A stretch of 64,000 bases of DNA from positions 9,156,001 to 9,220,000 of the forward strand of contig NC_092566.1 in NCBI RefSeq assembly GCF_037975245.1, read 5' to 3'. The notes beneath the pieces were generated by a model, which saw only the letters and a list, made by a program, of their open reading frames with translations, was not told where the DNA came from and did not search any database. Below, in pieces: positions 13,001 through 24,586 of the stretch. Source of the stretch: Apostichopus japonicus (lineage: Eukaryota > Echinodermata > Holothuroidea > Aspidochirotida > Stichopodidae). The position numbers and the translations under genes were made by a program. Position 1 is the first letter of the stretch, and every line of letters starts with the position of its first letter.

Positions 13001-13292
13001 ACCTGCAAAGCAGCCACCCAGGACTGACCCACCAGTCGTGCAGCCCTCCATCCTACCACCGACGGCTGCCACTAACACACAGGGGCCAACCCCAAACCTC
13101 CCTACCATCGGCGGCCAGTCTAACATCATCCTCCAACCTCCACTGCCGACCCTGGTACCGCCAGATAAGAGCTCCTCCCAGGTCAGGACCATTCCGCTGC
13201 TCCTAGATCCGAGGGTCCTCCAGGGGATGCAAGGTGCCCAGCTACCCATTATGTCCATTGGCCAGAAGCAGACCACAGATTCTAGGACGTAA
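859..13292 (+). CDS. GBF1: GBF1, C-terminal third (11 exons, 5'-partial)
   Basis: GBF1 is the cis-Golgi, brefeldin A-sensitive guanine-nucleotide exchange factor that loads GTP on class I and II Arfs to recruit COPI. The joined exons are 859-1012, 1698-1941, 2729-2880, 3302-3509, 4802-4986, 7011-7158, 9311-9540, 9806-9919, 11244-11418, 11968-12069 and 12955-13292. They give 682 codons plus TAA with no frame break. Diagnostic stretches shared with vertebrate GBF1 include GAQSDSEL, LLDLMHTLHTRAASI, MQALTYLQRALLVHDLQ, LEWESCF, LLSLSTF, LDFMDKYM, IPESLKNMLLVM and WERIDCFLP. These cover the HDS2-HDS3 region and the proline-rich C-terminal tail. The DCB, HUS and catalytic Sec7 domains must lie upstream of the window. 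All introns are GT-AG. One more exon may exist at 5151-5228. Confidence 0.96.
1013..1697 (+). other. GBF1 intron
   Basis: This 685-bp intron is AT-rich with a T-rich 3' end. No repeat or RNA gene was recognised in it. Confidence 0.85.
1698..1941 (+). CDS. GBF1: GBF1 exon
   Basis: The acceptor is TTTAAAG and the donor is G|GTAGGT. The frame is phase 0 in and phase 1 out. The helix-rich translation begins VLASLKMLLMMK and continues through RQVASGLYELL, TNAANIH and WCTLFTLLECVG, the best-conserved part of this GBF1 region. The final residues, rich in Asp and Glu, lead into the acidic linker of the next exon. Confidence 0.96.
1942..2728 (+). other. GBF1 intron with short local duplication
   Basis: Positions 1990-2085 hold a roughly 57-bp tandem duplication of a segment containing CTCCCC and TGCGTAGCCGACATTT. 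A purine-rich tract at 2155-2185 faces a pyrimidine-rich tract at 2220-2265 and could pair with it. Nothing else was recognised. Confidence 0.7.
2729..2880 (+). CDS. GBF1: GBF1 exon, acidic Ser-rich linker
   Basis: The acceptor is TTTGTGCAG and the donor is GTG|GTAAGT. The split codon with the previous exon gives the Gly of GAQSDSELS. The GYTSDSELY motif corresponds to GYTSDSEVY of vertebrate GBF1, and SGSWLV closes the exon as SGWLV does in vertebrates. The low-complexity Ser, Asp and Glu content fits a disordered, probably phosphorylated linker. Confidence 0.96.
2881..3301 (+). other. GBF1 intron with about 20-bp minisatellite
   Basis: At 2985-3095 there are about five imperfect units resembling TTTAGATGCCACTTTATA, spaced 18-21 bp. 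The rest is AT-rich and unremarkable. Confidence 0.75.
3302..3509 (+). CDS. GBF1: GBF1 exon
   Basis: The acceptor is CAATAAG and the donor is GGAG|GTAAGG. The translation starts VNKDGKSAIP and contains KKCCESLAFLVRDAAHVTP and CIHAIRTFVEA. Both segments belong to the GBF1 HDS region. The exon ends in phase 1 and shares a Gly codon with the next one. Confidence 0.95.
3510..4801 (+). other. GBF1 intron with 144-bp tandem duplication
   Basis: Positions 4436-4571 and 4580-4715 are a tandem duplication with a 144-bp period. Each copy ends in an identical stretch from GTGTTGACAAATTACATT to AAAGCAGTGTAT. The intron is otherwise AT-rich with poly-T tracts. No gene was seen. Confidence 0.85.
4802..4986 (+). 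CDS. GBF1: GBF1 exon, Lys-rich linker
   Basis: The acceptor is CTGTCAACAG and the donor is CAG|GTGAGG. The translation contains a Lys-, Gly- and Gln-rich basic run (residues about 3-28) followed by DISSMVDWLEDEDVPPGGY and SLSVQ. Vertebrate GBF1 has a similar Lys-rich then acidic linker followed by a SLQ sequence at this place. The exon ends in phase 0. Confidence 0.93.
5151..5228 (+). CDS. GBF1: Possible additional GBF1 exon (78 bp)
   Basis: A fully open 26-codon stretch lies between AG at 5149-5150 and the strong donor CAG|GTAAGC at 5229. It starts and ends in phase 0, so including or skipping it keeps the GBF1 frame. It reads VEERFDTFFESRA at the start and YDISQ at the end. Joined to the next exon it gives DISQ-LLDLMHTL, which resembles the VSQDLLDLMHTL order of vertebrate GBF1. 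Without it those residues are missing. Against it, the acceptor is preceded by a purine-rich GAAGGAATAG and most of its residues have no vertebrate counterpart. It could be alternatively spliced or spurious. Confidence 0.4.
5229..7010 (+). other. GBF1 intron
   Basis: The intron contains a (CCCT)n tract at 6537-6567 and many poly-T runs. It ends in a T-rich tract and TCATTTGTAG at 7001-7010. No mobile element was recognised. Confidence 0.75.
7011..7158 (+). CDS. GBF1: GBF1 exon, HDS3 start
   Basis: The acceptor is TCATTTGTAG and the donor is CAAG|GTAAGC. LLDLMHTLHTRAASIFSSWA and CWCPLLQ are near-identical to vertebrate GBF1. The exon ends in phase 1 and shares the Gly of LLQG with the next exon. 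The intervening charged segment (residues about 21-35) is variable, as in other species. Confidence 0.97.
7159..9310 (+). other. GBF1 intron
   Basis: This 2.15-kb intron carries a pentanucleotide-like TTTGTATTTATTTC repeat at 8058-8115 and G-rich tracts at 8205-8250 and 9150-9180. It ends in a long T-rich tract before GTTTTTTCAG. No gene or element was recognised. Confidence 0.75.
9311..9540 (+). CDS. GBF1: GBF1 exon, most conserved HDS3 segment
   Basis: The acceptor is TTTTTTCAG and the donor is AAG|GTAAGT. The translation GIARLCCDTRKQVRMQALTY continues with LQRALLVHDLQTLSALEWE and CFSKVLFPLLAKLLEN. It is almost residue-for-residue the vertebrate HDS3 helix pair. It ends METRMRAASLLCK-type in phase 0. 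Confidence 0.98.
9541..9805 (+). other. GBF1 intron
   Basis: This short AT-rich intron has a C-run at 9663-9675 and a T-rich 3' end. Nothing else was seen. Confidence 0.9.
9806..9919 (+). CDS. GBF1: GBF1 exon
   Basis: The acceptor is GTTCCATAG and the donor is TTG|GTAAGA. The frame is phase 0 at both ends, with 38 codons. The translation GFLQHLTPLLSLSTFTALW followed by MTILDFMDKYMNADKSELL closely matches vertebrate GBF1. A SINE begins about 10 bp after its donor. Confidence 0.97.
9929..10237 (-). mobile_element. tRNA-derived SINE, antisense in GBF1 intron
   Basis: On the minus strand the element starts AGCGTGGTGGCCAATTGGTT, an A-box-like head. A B-box-like GGTTCGATTC follows, then TTGTGTCCTTGGGCAAGATG, GAGGTAACTTGTC and AGCGCTTTATA. 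It ends in an ATT-repeat tail at 9929-9945 on the + strand. It shares these blocks with the SINE at 39688-40080. It was inserted almost at the 5' splice site of the intron. Confidence 0.85.
10549..10800 (+). mobile_element. Diverged tRNA-derived SINE, sense orientation
   Basis: The sequence begins GGAGAGCGTTGTGATCAAAT and continues with TTGTGTCTTCGGGCAGGGGG, GAGGTAACTTGTC, CGGTTTGTGG and CCTATGGGAAGTCCCC. These blocks occur in the same order in the 39688-40080 SINE. It lacks a clear 3' tail and is more degenerate. It lies opposite in orientation to the SINE about 300 bp upstream. Confidence 0.75.
11244..11418 (+). CDS. GBF1: GBF1 exon
   Basis: The acceptor is TTTTCAAAATAG and the donor is CAG|GTGAGG. 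The translation starts SEAIPESLKNMLLVMHTAGV and includes LWAMTWERIDCFLPGL and EVFKPHES. Both segments match the end of vertebrate HDS3 very well. The exon ends in phase 1. Confidence 0.97.
11419..11967 (+). other. GBF1 intron with GTGA/GTCA tetranucleotide tract
   Basis: Positions 11500-11718 are an uninterrupted interspersion of GTGA and GTCA tetranucleotides, with a few GTGC units. The remainder is AT-rich and ends in TTCCCACAG. Confidence 0.9.
11968..12069 (+). CDS. GBF1: GBF1 exon, disordered tail
   Basis: The acceptor is TTATTCCCACAG and the donor is AAAAC|GTAAGT. It encodes a Thr-, Pro- and Gln-rich segment (ARTTPATVPKQDAIPRDG and onward) in phase with both neighbours. The sequence itself is not conserved with vertebrates, but the composition and position fit the variable GBF1 tail. 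Confidence 0.85.
12070..12954 (+). other. GBF1 intron (last)
   Basis: This AT-rich intron ends in TCTTGTCCCTCTAG. No repeat or RNA gene was recognised. Confidence 0.85.
12955..13292 (+). CDS. GBF1: GBF1 last coding exon, proline-rich C terminus
   Basis: The acceptor is TTGTCCCTCTAG. The encoded tail is Pro-, Thr- and Gln-rich (residues 1-70). It then reads NIILQPPLPTL and RTIPLLLDPRVLQGM, matching the PLILQPLASP and LPIILNPALIE order near the end of vertebrate GBF1. The stop is TAA at 13290-13292. The exon continues into the 3' UTR. Confidence 0.93.
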
Positions 13293-13574
13293 TGAGTTCT
13301 GATTGCTTTAGTTTGCGAGAGACATGCAATGCCCGGGATCAGGTGAAGCTGCTAAGGTCCTACCTACTATTCCTACTTAAAATCCTTTCTTTCTTTCTTT
13401 TCTGTGGAACTATTGCAACCATACAGATATATTGAGTTTATGTTGGACTAAGACAGAAGCATAAGAGTTCTGTAGCCAAAGTCGTGTAAATGTAGTCAAA
13501 CAAGATGAATTGCTGCGGTATGGGGCTAAGAGGTTAGGTGATGTATGTATAAGATACGATTCGATACCTATGAC

Positions 13575-13885
13575 CAAAGAATACTAAAGTCAGAGAACCT
13601 GCATGTAAGGTGACTTAAGTATACTAAAGACAGAACCTGCATGTAAAGTGACTTAAGTATACTTAAGACAGAACCTGTATGTAAGGTGACTTAAGTATAC
13701 TAAAGACAGAGTACCTGCATGCAAAGGGACTGAAGTATACTAAAGACAGAGAACCTGCATGTAAGTTGACTTAAGTATTCCAAAGACATATATCTTGAAA
13801 GTGAAATGACATAGGTGTACCGCAGGCATGAAACCTAAATGTTAAATGATCTATGTATACTAAACACAGAAAACCTAAATGTGTG
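13575..13885. repeat. About 40-bp minisatellite
   Basis: Six to seven imperfect units of about 40-46 bp carry the core AGTATACTAAAGACAGA, then ACCTGCATGTAAGGTGACTT. Copies decay toward the 3' end. Confidence 0.9.
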
Positions 13886-14018
13886 TTTTTAGTTCACAAC
13901 AGACATAGAATGTGAATGTTCTGTGTCTTCCTGTGCATTGATGAATTAAACATAGATTAGTCACTATACCCTTACTTAAATGATTGTTGAAATGAATGAA
14001 TTTAGAGGAGTGGGAAAA

Positions 14019-14150
14019 CCACATGCAGTATTGGGCAACCCACATGCCGTATGGAGCAGCCCACATGCAGTATGGGCACCCCACATGCAGTATTGGGGCA
14101 GCCCACATACAGTATGGGGGCAGCCCACATGCAATTTGAGGACAGCCTGC
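14019..14150. repeat. About 22-bp minisatellite
   Basis: About six units resemble GCAGCCCACATGCAGTATGG, varying by a few bases in spacing. They lie within the presumed 3' UTR. Confidence 0.9.
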
Positions 14151-15837
14151 ATACTGCAAGAGATAGCCTTCCTATGTCAAAGATAACGTAGCATGCTGGG
14201 ACCATGTGAGACTGCAGTTTAGATCAATGCTTAAAACATAGAGAGAAACGTGATCTATCATGACTGCTAACATAAAATACTCCTTTTAAGGATTCCCAAC
14301 ATTTGAAAAGGTTTAAGGTTAGTAGTATTTATACATTTGTCATTGTCTAACCAGTTATTCTTAAGCAGTTTCATGCAGTTTCGGATTTTTTTTTTTCAAT
14401 TTTCTTGTAAACATGTTCTTAAAATAATTTGTTAAGGTCATATACAATGACTTCACCAAAATTAAAATCTGTATCTTTTTGTCATATTTCAAATTTTATT
14501 AGGTAGAAAACATATTTTCTTATGTAGATCGATAAGATACCAAGATAGACGACCTTGTCAGGCCAGTGGATAAGAGTTTTGTTTGCCAAGAAGTTTCTTT
14601 GAAGTGATTTTGTCTTTTCTGTGATTTATAGACAACAATAGAAATGTTTGCCTCTGTTTATACTCGTGGAAGGGTTTTCAAGCCTTGTTTTCAAGGTTTT
14701 CAAGCCTTTGTTGTTCAAGGTTTTCAAGCCATGATGTGTCTGACTTTCAGAAAGTCTTTTAAGACGTACGTTTCCGACTTTCCCAAATTCCCCAATCATC
14801 TTTTCTCTCTTGAAAATAATATATATATATATATGTATATATATAGATTGTAGAAATAGGCAAATATTTTCTCAGATGTCACCTGAGTGAAGTCGCTAAT
14901 TAATTTATCCTTCGTATCCGTTTCATAAATGGGAAGGGGGAAAAAATCGTCGTTAGATTAGGATGTAAGACGATAAATTGTCTACTTGAATTTTTTTTCC
15001 ATCTAGAACTGTATTTTTTTTTGTGTTTGAAAATATCGTTTGTGATTTAGTTCTGTACTTAGTGGTTTTATCACACAGGTATATATACCGTGAGCTGCAA
15101 AGCAATACATAAAAATGTTGAAATAAAAGTCAAAGAGGGGGGGAGAAAAATGGGAAACTTATTTGCTAGGAAAGAGATATAACTGTATATAAAATACAAC
15201 AGTTTACCTTTTTTTTTCTCAGAAAATATTCAGATTCCATTTGAAGCAACCATTTTAATCTGTTAAATTTACAATCCTTTTTTTTCTTCAAGTTTTTGTG
15301 ATTATGTTTGGTGTTTGCAATCGAGTTGAAAATCTCTTTGATGATATCGCCGAGTTATTTCAGTTTTGAAACATTTTGAGGCGGGTTTTGTGATTTTATC
15401 AAGATTATGTTTTTCTTTTTGGAGATCTCGGTATCTTTTAATGGATATTATTTGGGAAGCTGTTATTTATTTATTAGTACTAATAGTTAAAACCAAAATA
15501 TGAAATACTTCTTCAGTGCTTCGGCTAAGGAAATTTTCATTCACGCATGATTCTTCCTTTGTTTTTTGTTGTTTTAGTTTTTAGATTGTAATATTTGATG
15601 ATGCACATCCCAGGAAATTTTGTCGGTGAAATCTAGTCAACCCTTGAAATCCATTGGTTCTGTGGCTTCGTCAAAATACTGGTTCCCCTTTTAAGTCTCT
15701 CTCAACAAGGTTTGCAAGAGACCTCAACGATTTGAAATTGTTGTATTAAATGTATTTCATCTCGAGTCGATAGAAATTCATCCATCTTCTAACTCAGTGG
15801 CCTCTCGCTGGTGATAAAGATGATGCACTGGTTTTAT

Positions 15838-15995
15838 ATTCTGACCGAGGACTTGAACAAAAGAATTGCAGGTCCTCGGATGTGATTTCTAAAGAATTAC
15901 CACGTCCTCGAAAGAATTCTGTTGTTATGGGGTATTGTTAAAGTTAGGCTACGTGGATTTGAACAATGGGAAACAATGAGGTCCTCGGTCTGAAT
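15838..15995. repeat. Inverted repeat with recurring TCCTCG motif
   Basis: The arm ATTCTGACCGAGGAC (15838-15852) pairs with GTCCTCGGTCTGAAT (15981-15995), 14 of 15 bases. Between them GGTCCTCGG and CGTCCTCGAA occur as further copies of the core, and GAACAA repeats near both arms. The unit could be a MITE remnant or a structured UTR element. Confidence 0.65.
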
Positions 15996-18130
15996 GTAAA
16001 ACACACCTGCTTACGTGTGTGTGTGTGTGTGTGTCTGTACCCTACATCGATCTATAGATTCACACTCAAGTGTCAGACGTATGGTATGGTATTAACAGTA
16101 AGCTAAAACCGAGAATGGGTAATGTTAAATAGTACAGTAATTACTGACAAAATGAAGGAAGCTAAAATGAAACATGTAAAACATAGTGAACGTTTTCTCA
16201 TAGATTTGTAGATTGAAATGTTTCTTAGTATATATATATATTAACATATTTATCATAATTTTTCATTTTTGTTATATGTTCTGTACTGGGTGATGAGTTG
16301 TACTAAAACTGTAGAAAATTACCTCCTGTTCATTGTAACTGTGCTCTCAAATATTTCTATTTTTAAATTATTAAAGCACAGCTAAGGTGAAGAGAATGGT
16401 AATGGGGGATGGGAAACTAATATGAAGGGGAGGACCCTTCTTTATTACTCTCTCTCCCTCCTGGGCTGTGTTTAACATATTGATGTATAAACCTGTACCC
16501 CTCTATACAATATAGTGCAGGGTTTCTCTCAATAGGATGCTCGCATCAGGCCTGCAAAAGATATCAATCCGGGTCGTCAAAATAATTATCGGCCACCTTC
16601 TTGTATGCCAAGACTATTCAAGCCATAGTGCTTGAGCACATTGCTGAAGATAAAAAAAGTGGAATTTTAATTCTCTTCTGCTTTTTGCCTTCAACCAATG
16701 AATTGATCTGGTTTTGGTTCTGGTAGGAAATTTATAATTGGAAAGCCCTTTTATAAAGACATTACATGGTGGTCCCGTCATCATCATCTTCATCATCTGC
16801 TTTAACTCAATTCAAATTGTCAAGTTGCATTTTTTGATGGTGGGTGCTGGATTGTTACATTTAATTTCTGAGAAGAGACTGGAGGAGTCTTTTCAGTGTA
16901 TCTTTCCTCCGACATGCCAGTACCTTTAAATTTATTCCTATCGGTCGATGTAAGATATATTAGCAAACCATGCCGACGAAGTTCACGATCCGTTTGACAA
17001 TTGCCCAACGACCTGTCAACTGCTGCTTTTTCGGGCCCAAAAAATGAAGAAGGAAAAAAAAATAGTGCGACACAAGTAAAAAATGTGTGTTTAAAAGTTT
17101 TTATCTCAAAATTTCTGAATAATAGAAGAGTTACATTTTCTTATTTATTTTGTCAGACATTAAGTCAAAAAGGAAGTGTCCTTGATATACTTGTGATTAT
17201 TTTCATATTATTGAATATTCATCATAAAATGTCACTGAAGACAAGCCAATCAGTCATCACATTGGCAACAGTGGGCGTGGTCAATGAGCTATGGAGAGGG
17301 ACTGCCAAAAGGCCTTAATCCTCACAATGCCCTCAAAATAGTGTACTACAACTTTGCATTTAATGGAACAACCGACTCCATACAATGTCATGAAACGTAG
17401 AGGGGATAATGATAATAATATGATGGTGATATATAATGCACGCATATCCACCTGGAAGGGTGCTTCTAGGCACGGGATAACCCCTCATGGAGAGGGCGGG
17501 GATACCCCTACATGTCCCCCCCGCCTCTTTTGATGGCTATGCCACCACTTGTAAGAAAATAAAAACATTGCAACCCCAAAAACATTTTCTTATTTGTTTT
17601 CGCTTTCACTTTATTTTGCAATATTTTAACAAAGTATGTTCTTTAAATTGTTGTTAAGGACTACATACATTTTGTTTGTATTCTAAAAAATTGAGTGTAA
17701 CCCTGAATTTCAATAAATGAACTTGGCCGATTTTAATGGGCCTCCTGACTGATAATAACTAAATCTCCTATTTAATTTTAAGAACGTACATCACTTTAAG
17801 TTTTTTTTTCTCCCTTGTATTTTGAGTTATTATCTAGTTTTGGTATCTCCTTTCAATTCTTCAGTTTATATTGTATAAGATTTTAATTAAAATGAAATCT
17901 ATGGTATTAGAGAGTTGTGTGGCAGTGATATGTAAATTAATATTGTTATTATTTACTGTTGATATGATTATTATTTAGTATAAGTGTCTCTCTTACTCTG
18001 AGCTATAAGTTGATTTAGTCCTGTTTTTTTTTTTCCTTTTTCTCAGTAAGAATGTTACTGTAAATTTCAAAAAACAAATAATTAAGGATGTTAAACTACA
18101 GAAATTGTATTGTATGTAAGAGGTTAGAAA

Positions 18131-18136
18131 AATAAA
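18131..18136 (+). terminator. Candidate polyadenylation signal
   Basis: An AATAAA lies within AAAAATAAATATGATC and is followed about 30 bp later by TGTTTGTCTCATTC, a GT/T-rich element. It is the last such signal before CpG-rich intergenic-type sequence begins. Earlier AATAAA copies at 15122, 17558 and 17712 are alternatives. Confidence 0.35.
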
Positions 18137-18179
18137 TATGATCATTATATTTCATCTGGCAATGTTTGTCTCATTCTTT

Positions 18180-20160
18180 TCAGAGGAAGGTGATACTTTT
18201 TTTCTCTGGTATGGGTTTATTTTTACGAGGGCAGTTACTGGTTATAAGGGGGAGCTGGCGAAAATAACCCATTTATCTGCATCAACTTGGATTACCTTGA
18301 GTGAAACATAAATGAAAATCGTAACAAAGTGGGAAAATGAAAACCCATCAGTACGATCGTTCCACCCCCCCCTCCCCCTCTCCTCGTCAGTTGGGAGAAT
18401 TTCCTAATGCTAATACCACTCAGAACTTCCCTCTAAAATACCATGTTTCGTGCGGACAGTATGAACAGCCCCCCCCCCCCGCCTGCCCCACCCCACCACA
18501 GACTTACCCGTCGGGAGTTGGTAGTCTTTCCTTCCAGTTTCTATTTATTATTCTTTACCTCAGGGATCATTTCAAATTAAGGTATCGCGTCCTTGTCATA
18601 GTGCCTGTTAACATTACATATTCATATACAAAAAAATCTTACAATAAATAGCAGGTAAATCGATTGACTGCCTTTACTTAGGACTAGCCAAATATTGGTA
18701 ATCGATGGATGTAGAAACCTGTATCGTTTTCTACGGTAGTGAGATGTATACCTCTTCTTAATCTTCTTCTTTTTTCTTCATCTCTTTCTTTATCTTCTGT
18801 TTCTTCTCCTCAAAAGTGTCAAGTTGCCCTTTCTTTTAATTGATTAGAAATGAAAATCTGTTTTCATGGAGTATTTCAAGTCACACATCCTAAATTATAT
18901 ACACTCGACTAGCTTCAAGCTAGCGCCATCTGTCAACGCATCCCGCACTGCCGTGTTATTATTCTGTACCTCTGACAATAGTACAAGGGTGGCCAGACAC
19001 GAGTCTAACTTGTAAACTAGATTGTACTGTTTCAAATATAGAAAGGTCGGACTCTGGTGTGGCGAGAGGGGGCGGGGAAGGGGGTGGGTGGCCAGGGAGA
19101 TATATCCCCGTGGGGTTATGCTCTTTTAAATTTCCCGGTAAATATGGAAACAGGGACAGGGAAAATGATATGGAATAAAGATTACTTTTAGCGTAATTTA
19201 ATAATGTACTTAAGGATAAAAATGAAGAGCGCAAAAAGGGGAATTCTTGATGGGAATGTGTCCCTTTCTTTGCCACAAACTGCGTTAAACGTGACACTGC
19301 GGCAGTTGATTACTGAACTACATGAATCTAGCTACCGAAATGGTCTCCTTTGAAGGGGACAACATTTTGAGAGGAGAGCTTCTTCTCTATCTTGTTATAT
19401 TTAACAGGTAAGTATGAGATTGATGCATGTGACTTGGTTGGTGTTCATGAATTTGACGTTAGAACACCTTACAAGTCAGTGACGTAACCAGATGTGTAGT
19501 CACGTGGTATCTGACAGACCTTTCCCCTCTGCAGTAAAGAATGCAATGATTAAAAGGTACAGTTTAACTACTTTACGATAAAATTATACCGTCGCAACAC
19601 GAAGAGCTCTTCCTCAATACCATCCTCTTCTTCCATCCCTCATTTCACTCTCCTCGTCACCCCTCCCAACCCCCCTCCCCCTCCTCCTCTCCGCATCTCA
19701 CTTTCCCTTCTTACCTCGTCTCCCCTATTTAGTCACCGTTACCGGTATTACGTCTATGTAATTTCTGAATTTAATATCATATTGTAACATTTTCGTAAAG
19801 GGGTATAGATAAAAAATAGTTGTGGAATATTTCTTTTAGCAGAAACATATTCTTCTACAATCGGCTAAAATGGTCAGGCTGGTTAATCATTAGGCAGTGA
19901 CGGAGCAGAACACTCGAGTGCCAGTCCCATATAATAATTAAGTGTGACTATGTTTTTCCGCACACCTTTATGTATTGCGGCCAAGGGATCTTCGAATCTG
20001 TCATCGAGCGCACCTAATATAACAGAATGCGCGTGACCGAAGTATATGTTGGATCACACAAGATGATGATAAGGTTACTGTACTATGCCAGACTTACTTC
20101 AAGTCTGTTATTGTGCGTATTGCTTGTCACTTTGTTTTCGCGGGCTTTTTGGACTACTTA
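18180..20160. other. Intergenic, no gene recognised
   Basis: The stretch has C-rich tracts at 18365-18385 and 18469-18490 and a pyrimidine-rich stretch at 19610-19715. No reading frame resembles a known protein, and no complete mobile element was found. CpG dinucleotides are frequent here compared with the 25-42 kb block. Confidence 0.6.
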
Positions 20161-20162
20161 GA

Positions 20163-20420
20163 CAGACGTACACACACACATACGCACACACACACATATA
20201 AATATATATATAGTTATAAATATAGTTATATATATATATTGTTTTATATATATATAGTTATATATGTAGTACATATATAGTTATATATATAGTTTTTAAT
20301 ATATATAGTTATCAATATATATATATATAGTTATATATATATTCATATATATATATAGTTATATATAGTTTAGTTATATATATATATATAGTTATATATA
20401 GTTATATATAGTTTTGATTA
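20163..20420. repeat. (CA)n and interrupted (TA)n tract
   Basis: A short CA run at 20169-20196 passes into TATATATAGTTATA units for about 220 bp. The regular AGTTATATATA interruption suggests a higher-order unit of roughly 15-25 bp. Confidence 0.9.
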
Positions 20421-20633
20421 AGTTATAACATTATAAATAGGAGAACTGGTATTTCTTTAATGCTTAATTAATACACTAGATTTACACTTACGGAAATCGG
20501 AGTTGAAGTGACTGTATATTGCGTTATGAGTTAGATTAATGTCATAACAGATGTTCAACAAAAGTGGGGAAAGAGTATTTTTATTTGACAGACGTGGCCG
20601 TGTTTCTTAGCCTAGACCTACAATACTTTCACA

Positions 20634-21437
20634 CAGTGGCGTAGCTACGGGGGGGCCTGGGGGGGCCGGGGCCCCCCCATGAAATCGGCTGGCCCCCCCA
20701 CTGGCCCCCCCACTGGGAATGGGGTAAAAAAATGTAAAAAAAAAATTGTAAAAAAAAAAAAAAAAACTCATCAGTGGGATTCACTAATATTTTTTGTTCA
20801 ATAATTTGGGAAATAGAGTTACACAATTTTCTCGTCTGCATCTGGCAGAATAAGAATAATACAATATCTGTAGTAATCATGAGAATGGTCATACAGCATG
20901 GCATGGCAATGGTCGATGCGACGGTTGCGACCATACACCACGAACCTTGTGCATGTGCTGCGCGATATCGATATCTACCAATACATGTTATCGGTCATCG
21001 ATTGGCACAAAAACCCAGATTCTGATGACAGCTGCCTCAAGAAACCCAATAAATGGCCTAATTAGCACCGAGCCACCAATGTGGACCATTACCGAAACAT
21101 CGATGCGTGTTAGTCTTCCATCCCCTTCCTCTAATGCTATTTAAGTCCACATGTGGGCATTTCCTGCAAACCTACCGGTAGCCCACAGGGGTTTGAGTTG
21201 GGAGAAAGGCCTTGACACCTTGAAACAACAAATGATGCCAACCATAGGCGTACGAGGCGGGGGGTGCAGGGGGGCAGACTGCCCCCTAAATTTCCAGAGG
21301 ACAAGAAATTCGGGCAAAAGTCCTGAAAAATTCGGGCAGCCTAAGAGGAGAAAAAATATATATATATATATATTTTTTCTCCTCTTAGGCTGCCCGAATT
21401 TTTCAGGACTTTTGCCCGAATTTCTTGTCCTGTGGAA

Positions 21438-21490
<53 letters not shown>

Positions 21491-22252
21491 TGCAGTAGCT
21501 TGCCCGAATCTTTTTCAAATTTTTGCCCGACAATTCCATGATTTTCTTTATTTAGCATCATGATGCCCGAATATTTCCGTGTAACACCACCGTAAGCGCA
21601 GTTCATCTGGGCTACCACGCTTTTTGCACGATCAATTTTTTTTCTTCTAACTAGTCAATTGTATACCTGGACCAAGGGCGGCGGAACCGGGGGGAAAAAG
21701 GGGGCACGTGCCCCTCCCCCACTTTTCCTCAGGTTAGAAATGTGCCTTTTTTCTACATAAAAATTGAGGTGCCTTAAGTTAGCAAGAGGCCAGGGAACCA
21801 GAATGAACACTCGGGAAGGGCCGTTTCCGGCCATCTGAGGGGTTTGTAAAACCAAAAATTTTTTAAAAGTACGCTCCGCGCCAACCGATGGTGGCGCTCC
21901 GCTCAGATAGCCGTGCATACAACTTTGCAAATCCTGGCTAAGCCCGTGACTTTTTACGAATTTCTGTGAGTCAAACTCAAAGCATTTTCGAATGGAAAAA
22001 ATTTGTTAAGATATTAACAAGAAAAAAACTCTAATTTGGAAGATTCCTACATTAGCAACTAGCATGATTTCACCTCATTTTGTCTGCAGGTGCCATCTCC
22101 TGCGATCTGGGGGGTGCTGAAATCTCAAATTTTCTCTGTACGCTCCGCGCCAACCAAGGTGGCGCTCCGCTCAGATAGTAACCCGGCCCCCCCACAAGAA
22201 AGAACAGCCCCCCCATGGCCCCCCCACTGAAAAAATCCTAGCTACGCCACTG
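20634..22252. mobile_element. hAT-like non-autonomous element, 1.6 kb
   Basis: The termini are CAGTGGCGTAGCTA at the left and its inverse TAGCTACGCCACTG at the right. An exact 8-bp target duplication, CTTTCACA, lies at 20626-20633 and 22253-22260. Termini of the CAGTGGCG type with 8-bp duplications are characteristic of hAT elements. The ends are full of G- and C-runs. Inside are two copies of ACGCTCCGCGCCAACC followed by GGTGGCGCTCCGCTCAGATA (21870-21910 and 22140-22180) and a 148-bp palindrome. No transposase frame is present. Parts of the interior look like further nested inserts. Confidence 0.85.
21291..21438. repeat. 148-bp near-perfect palindrome
   Basis: Arms of about 74 bp (21291-21364 and 21365-21438) are reverse complements with a single mismatch seen, at GAGG versus CAGG near the outer ends. 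The centre is a (TA)n stretch. The arms contain AATTCGGGCAAAAGTCC and AAATTCGGGCAGCCTAAG. It lies inside the 20634-22252 element. Confidence 0.95.
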
Positions 22253-22260
22253 CTTTCACA

Positions 22261-24405
<2,145 letters not shown>

Positions 24406-24586
24406 TGAGGTGAAATAATTGGATCAACTTGAAATTTTACATCAGTATACCTTATGGTACTAGGACTGCATATCAGTCGTTATAAGCTGCTACCTACTTT
24501 TTGGGTCATTTGGCAAGGAAAAATCCAATTGGTCAAACCCTTACGGTAAACCTAAGTCTTGCTCTCAAAGTATATCCCCCAGTTGG

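Larger units (their letters stand above)
13293..18160 (+). other. GBF1: Probable long GBF1 3' untranslated region
   Basis: After the stop there is about 4.9 kb of AT- and T-rich sequence with no recognisable coding exon. It carries two minisatellites (13575-13885 and 14019-14150), a CCGAGGAC inverted repeat (15838-15995) and AATAAA signals at 15122, 17558, 17712 and 18131. The extent is inferred only from these signals, and a shorter UTR ending near 15.15 kb is equally possible. Confidence 0.45.

Noticed and set aside
12905-13276. Minus-strand open frame of 123 codons
   Set aside because: It is the antisense shadow of the GBF1 last exon, which has clear homology and splice support on the + strand.
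17001-17318. Open frame of 105 codons downstream of GBF1
   Set aside because: It lies in AT-rich UTR-like sequence and has no recognisable domain or splice sites.
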